A stretch of DNA of 6,969 bases from Candidatus Latescibacterota bacterium (GTDB lineage Bacteria > Latescibacterota > UBA2968 > GCA-2709665): contig JASLMQ010000703.1 in NCBI GenBank assembly GCA_030746455.1, positions 1-6,969 of the forward strand, in the 5' to 3' direction. The translations under genes were made by a program, and so were the position numbers. The notes beneath the pieces are model-generated. The model saw only the letters and a program-made list of their open reading frames with translations, was not told the DNA's origin and searched no databases. Positions 5,332 to 6,969 of the stretch are shown here, piece after piece (the first letter of the stretch is position 1; every line of letters begins with the position of its first letter).

Positions 5332-6708
5332 CTACCTGCTGAACGCGTCGGGCCTGCTGGAGTCCGAGGGCCAGTACCCGTCGCGGCTCGGGTGCCAGCG
5401 CTTGCCGCACAGGTCGGAGATCACGCTCCATTCGGGGGCGCTCAGATCAGGGTCCGGCTGGAACAGGAAGCGCTGCAGGCCGGCCTGCTCGGAGGCGGTC
5501 AGGATGCCGTGCAGGTCGCGGGCGGTCATGGGCTCGCCCCCGTGCGGACGGCGCCCCGTCGACACCCAGGCGATCACCTTGTTCACATCCCCGATGGCCT
5601 CCAGCGCTCGGCGCGTCTCGTTGTACACCAGCTCCGAGTAGAACTCCTCGGGGAACCCCAGTTCCATGTCCGCCAGGGTCTGCACCCCGGGAAGCTCCAG
5701 CCCCAGGAAGGCCTTGACCACGGCGAAGCCGTCTGCCTCCAACAGGGTCGGGTTCCAGTCCAGGACCTGCTGCACCCAGCGCGCCATGGTGCCGTAGAGG
5801 CCGTCATTCCCGCGGTGCCAGAAGTAGTGCTTGGGGAAGACGTAGTCGAAGTACTCCGCCATCTCGCCAAATTCGTGCCCGGTCAGTGACGAGAAAGCGG
5901 CGGTGCGCGGAATGCCCCCCAGCTCCACCTTCCCTCCCACTCTCTGCATCTGCGCGTGCACGGCGCGCATGAACCCCCGCGCCGCTTCGCGGCGGGCGCG
6001 CAGCCAGTACAGGGCATCCTCGTTCAGGTCGAACAGGTTCAGTGCCCCCAGCATGCCGCCGGACGCGTGGTAGCGCACCAGATCCGGAGTCAGGTTGTGG
6101 AAACGCTCGTTCAGGTGCGCCGTGCCGCGGGCAACGCGCTCCACATCGGCGCCGATGGCTTCCAGGCGGTGCCGCATGCGACCGTCCAGTTCCAGTAGGG
6201 CCTTACCCCGATGGAAGGCAAGTTCGTAGAAGGTCTCACCGGGCTGGTCCAGGATGACGCCGTGGGCCTGGGGATAGGCACTGGCCAGGTCGTGCACCCC
6301 GGCGGCCACCTCGATGGCCCCGAAAGGGTCCTCCTCCTCGGCTAGGCCGCTGGTGGTACCCTGGCCCCGCTGGTAGAGCAGCCGGAGCCCGTCTCTGGAG
6401 TCGAAGATCATGATGTGCCAGCCTCGGGAGGCGGCGTTGTCGAGGAGCGCGTGGAGCTGCTTCTCCCTCTCGGGGGTGCGGGCCGTTTCCGGGGGCGGCT
6501 TGATGCCGAACGCGGCGTACACCTTTGGGTCCGCCGCAAACGAGGGGGTGAGGGTGTCCCCCCACAACGGCATGCCGGCCTCGTTCCTGAGCCACATCCG
6601 TCCCACCACGATGCCGCCCACCCCTCCCGCCTCCCACGCGTCGAAGATGCGCGGGTAGTCGTCCAGCCAGCGCTCCAGGGGATTGTGCACGAAGATCCAG
6701 GGTACCAT
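5332..6708 (-). CDS. Uncharacterised protein, possibly TIM-barrel/glycosidase-like enzyme
   Basis: This 458-residue protein reads from ATG at 6706-6708 (minus strand), preceded by AGAGGTGA 4 nt upstream, to TAG at 5332-5334. A longer in-frame start at 6813 would add 35 arginine/proline-rich residues without a ribosome site. It has no signal peptide or membrane segment, so it is probably cytoplasmic. Short hydrophobic strands each followed by charged or aromatic residues recur: GGIVVGRMWL (31-40), GWHIMIFDSRDG (96-107), GVILDQPGETFYEL (150-163), YVFPKHYFWHRG (289-300), FAVVKAFLGLELP (328-340) and LQRFLFQPDPDL (411-422). This strand-then-acid pattern resembles (beta/alpha)8 glycoside hydrolase-like proteins. 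Asp153/Glu157 and His294/His298 are candidate active-site residues by conservation-like look only. I cannot assign a family or substrate. It is transcribed against the upstream units and has its own promoter region. Confidence 0.8.
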   Translation of the reverse strand: MVPWIFVHNPLERWLDDYPRIFDAWEAGGVGGIVVGRMWLRNEAGMPLWGDTLTPSFAADPKVYAAFGIKPPPETARTPEREKQLHALLDNAASRGWHIMIFDSRDGLRLLYQRGQGTTSGLAEEEDPFGAIEVAAGVHDLASAYPQAHGVILDQPGETFYELAFHRGKALLELDGRMRHRLEAIGADVERVARGTAHLNERFHNLTPDLVRYHASGGMLGALNLFDLNEDALYWLRARREAARGFMRAVHAQMQRVGGKVELGGIPRTAAFSSLTGHEFGEMAEYFDYVFPKHYFWHRGNDGLYGTMARWVQQVLDWNPTLLEADGFAVVKAFLGLELPGVQTLADMELGFPEEFYSELVYNETRRALEAIGDVNKVIAWVSTGRRPHGGEPMTARDLHGILTASEQAGLQRFLFQPDPDLSAPEWSVISDLCGKRWHPSRDGYWPSDSSRPDAFSR

Positions 6709-6770
6709 CGCGTCACCTCTCTCCGTATCTGCGGGGGTGCGCTGCCGTGCCACCATACCGATCTGTGGCG

Positions 6771-6802
6771 GGCCCCGCGGGGCCGTGCGCCGTCCCGCAC
6801 GG
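6771..6802 (-). promoter_or_regulatory. Hairpin-rich 5' leader of the minus-strand gene
   Basis: Two adjacent structures lie in the predicted leader. One is the 7-bp stem CCGTGCG/CGCACGG (6783-6789 with 6796-6802) with a 6-nt loop. The other is the perfect 14-bp palindrome GGCCCCGCGGGGCC (6771-6784), which shares two bases with it. They would form near the 5' end of a leader of about 98 nt. No known riboswitch is recognised. Confidence 0.35.
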
Positions 6803-6812
6803 GCCTGCTCCA

Positions 6813-6841
6813 ATGGTAGGCAACTTCCAGGATTACGTCAA
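6813..6841 (-). promoter_or_regulatory. Sigma70-like promoter for the minus-strand gene
   Basis: Read on the minus strand, TTGACG (6836-6841) and TACCAT (6813-6818) are separated by exactly 17 nt. Transcription would start near 6806, giving a leader of about 98 nt. The -35 matches 5 of 6 and the -10 matches 4 of 6 consensus positions. Confidence 0.45.
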
Positions 6842-6844
6842 TCC
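6830..6844. repeat. Short inverted repeat over the -35 box, possible operator
   Basis: GGATT (6830-6834) and AATCC (6840-6844) form an inverted repeat with a 5-nt centre ACGTC. It covers the predicted -35 box of the minus-strand gene, where a repressor could compete with RNA polymerase. Arms of 5 bp are short, so chance is possible. Confidence 0.3.
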
Positions 6845-6849
6845 AATAG

Positions 6850-6957
6850 CAGAACCCTGAGGCCTGGAGATGGGCCCGAGGCACCCCTTCGCATCTGAAG
6901 GCGGCCGAGATCAAGGACGGAGAGTCGGTCTGGGAGAGGCTGGGCATATCGCTGTAG
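6850..6957 (+). pseudogene. Possible remnant of a gene end
   Basis: A 35-codon open stretch between an in-frame TAG (6847-6849) and TAG (6955-6957) reads like real protein, ending KAAEIKDGESVWERLGISL. It has no start codon or ribosome site and is cut off by the upstream stop. It may be the decayed 3' end of a gene, or chance in GC-rich DNA. No family is recognised. Confidence 0.2.
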
Positions 6958-6969
6958 GGTGTCCGCCGC

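Noticed and set aside
5475..5488. Palindrome GCAGGCCGGCCTGC
   Set aside because: It lies inside coding sequence (EQAGLQ) and is explained by codon choice.
5206..5889. Plus-strand open frame opposite the 458-residue gene
   Set aside because: It has low-complexity Gln/Val/Gly/Arg composition, and the minus-strand frame has a better start, ribosome site and protein-like motifs.
6408..6947. Minus-strand frame in another phase covering the promoter region
   Set aside because: Most of it shadows the 5332-6708 gene, with an Arg/Ser/Pro-rich product and no ribosome site.
1..6969. CRISPR array, insertion sequence, integrase or toxin-antitoxin genes
   Set aside because: No regularly spaced repeats, transposase or integrase motifs, or terminal inverted repeats were seen; the small gene pair consists of paralogous membrane proteins and does not resemble a toxin-antitoxin pair.

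Overview
The window is GC-rich, densely coding DNA from a Gram-negative bacterium. The best clue to lineage is an Mla-type lipid-transport ATPase next to an MCE-domain protein that ends in the tail 'ENPKRYFDFSIF'. That tail resembles MlaD proteins I associate with the FCB group (Bacteroidetes, Gemmatimonadetes and related candidate phyla). I suggest an uncultivated FCB-like lineage, with low confidence; there is no rRNA or other strong marker to settle it.

Layout. (1) Positions 17-3878, plus strand: four tightly packed genes that look like one operon or the end of one. They encode an MlaF-like ABC ATPase, an MlaD-like MCE protein (14-nt overlap), a predicted secreted protein with four calcium-loop (DxDxDG-type) repeats, and an AI-2E-family multispanning membrane protein (6-nt gap). 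The permease (MlaE-like) that should accompany MlaF/MlaD is not here and probably lies just upstream. (2) Positions 3922-4896, plus strand: a separate small unit with its own sigma70-like promoter, a structured leader of about 120 nt, two small paralogous single-pass membrane/coiled-coil proteins (102 and 105 residues) in tandem, and a good intrinsic terminator. (3) Positions 4895-5077: a tRNA-Pro(GGG) gene with CCA encoded. Its promoter overlaps the preceding terminator tail, and a 16-bp hairpin follows it. (4) Positions 5078-5331: about 250 bases with no convincing gene. (5) Positions 5332-6708, minus strand: a 458-residue protein I cannot name, perhaps a TIM-barrel/glycosidase-like enzyme. 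It has a promoter, a possible operator and a hairpin-rich leader at 6709-6841. (6) Positions 6842-6969: mostly noncoding, with a short protein-like open stretch on the plus strand that may be a gene remnant.

How the genes may work together: MlaF hydrolyses ATP in the cytoplasm, and MlaD sits in the inner membrane with its MCE domain in the periplasm to handle phospholipid. The secreted propeller-like protein is co-transcribed with them and may be a periplasmic partner, but that is inference from position only. The two small paralogs have their own promoter and form the least explained part of the window. No CRISPR array, complete insertion sequence, integrase or toxin-antitoxin pair was seen.
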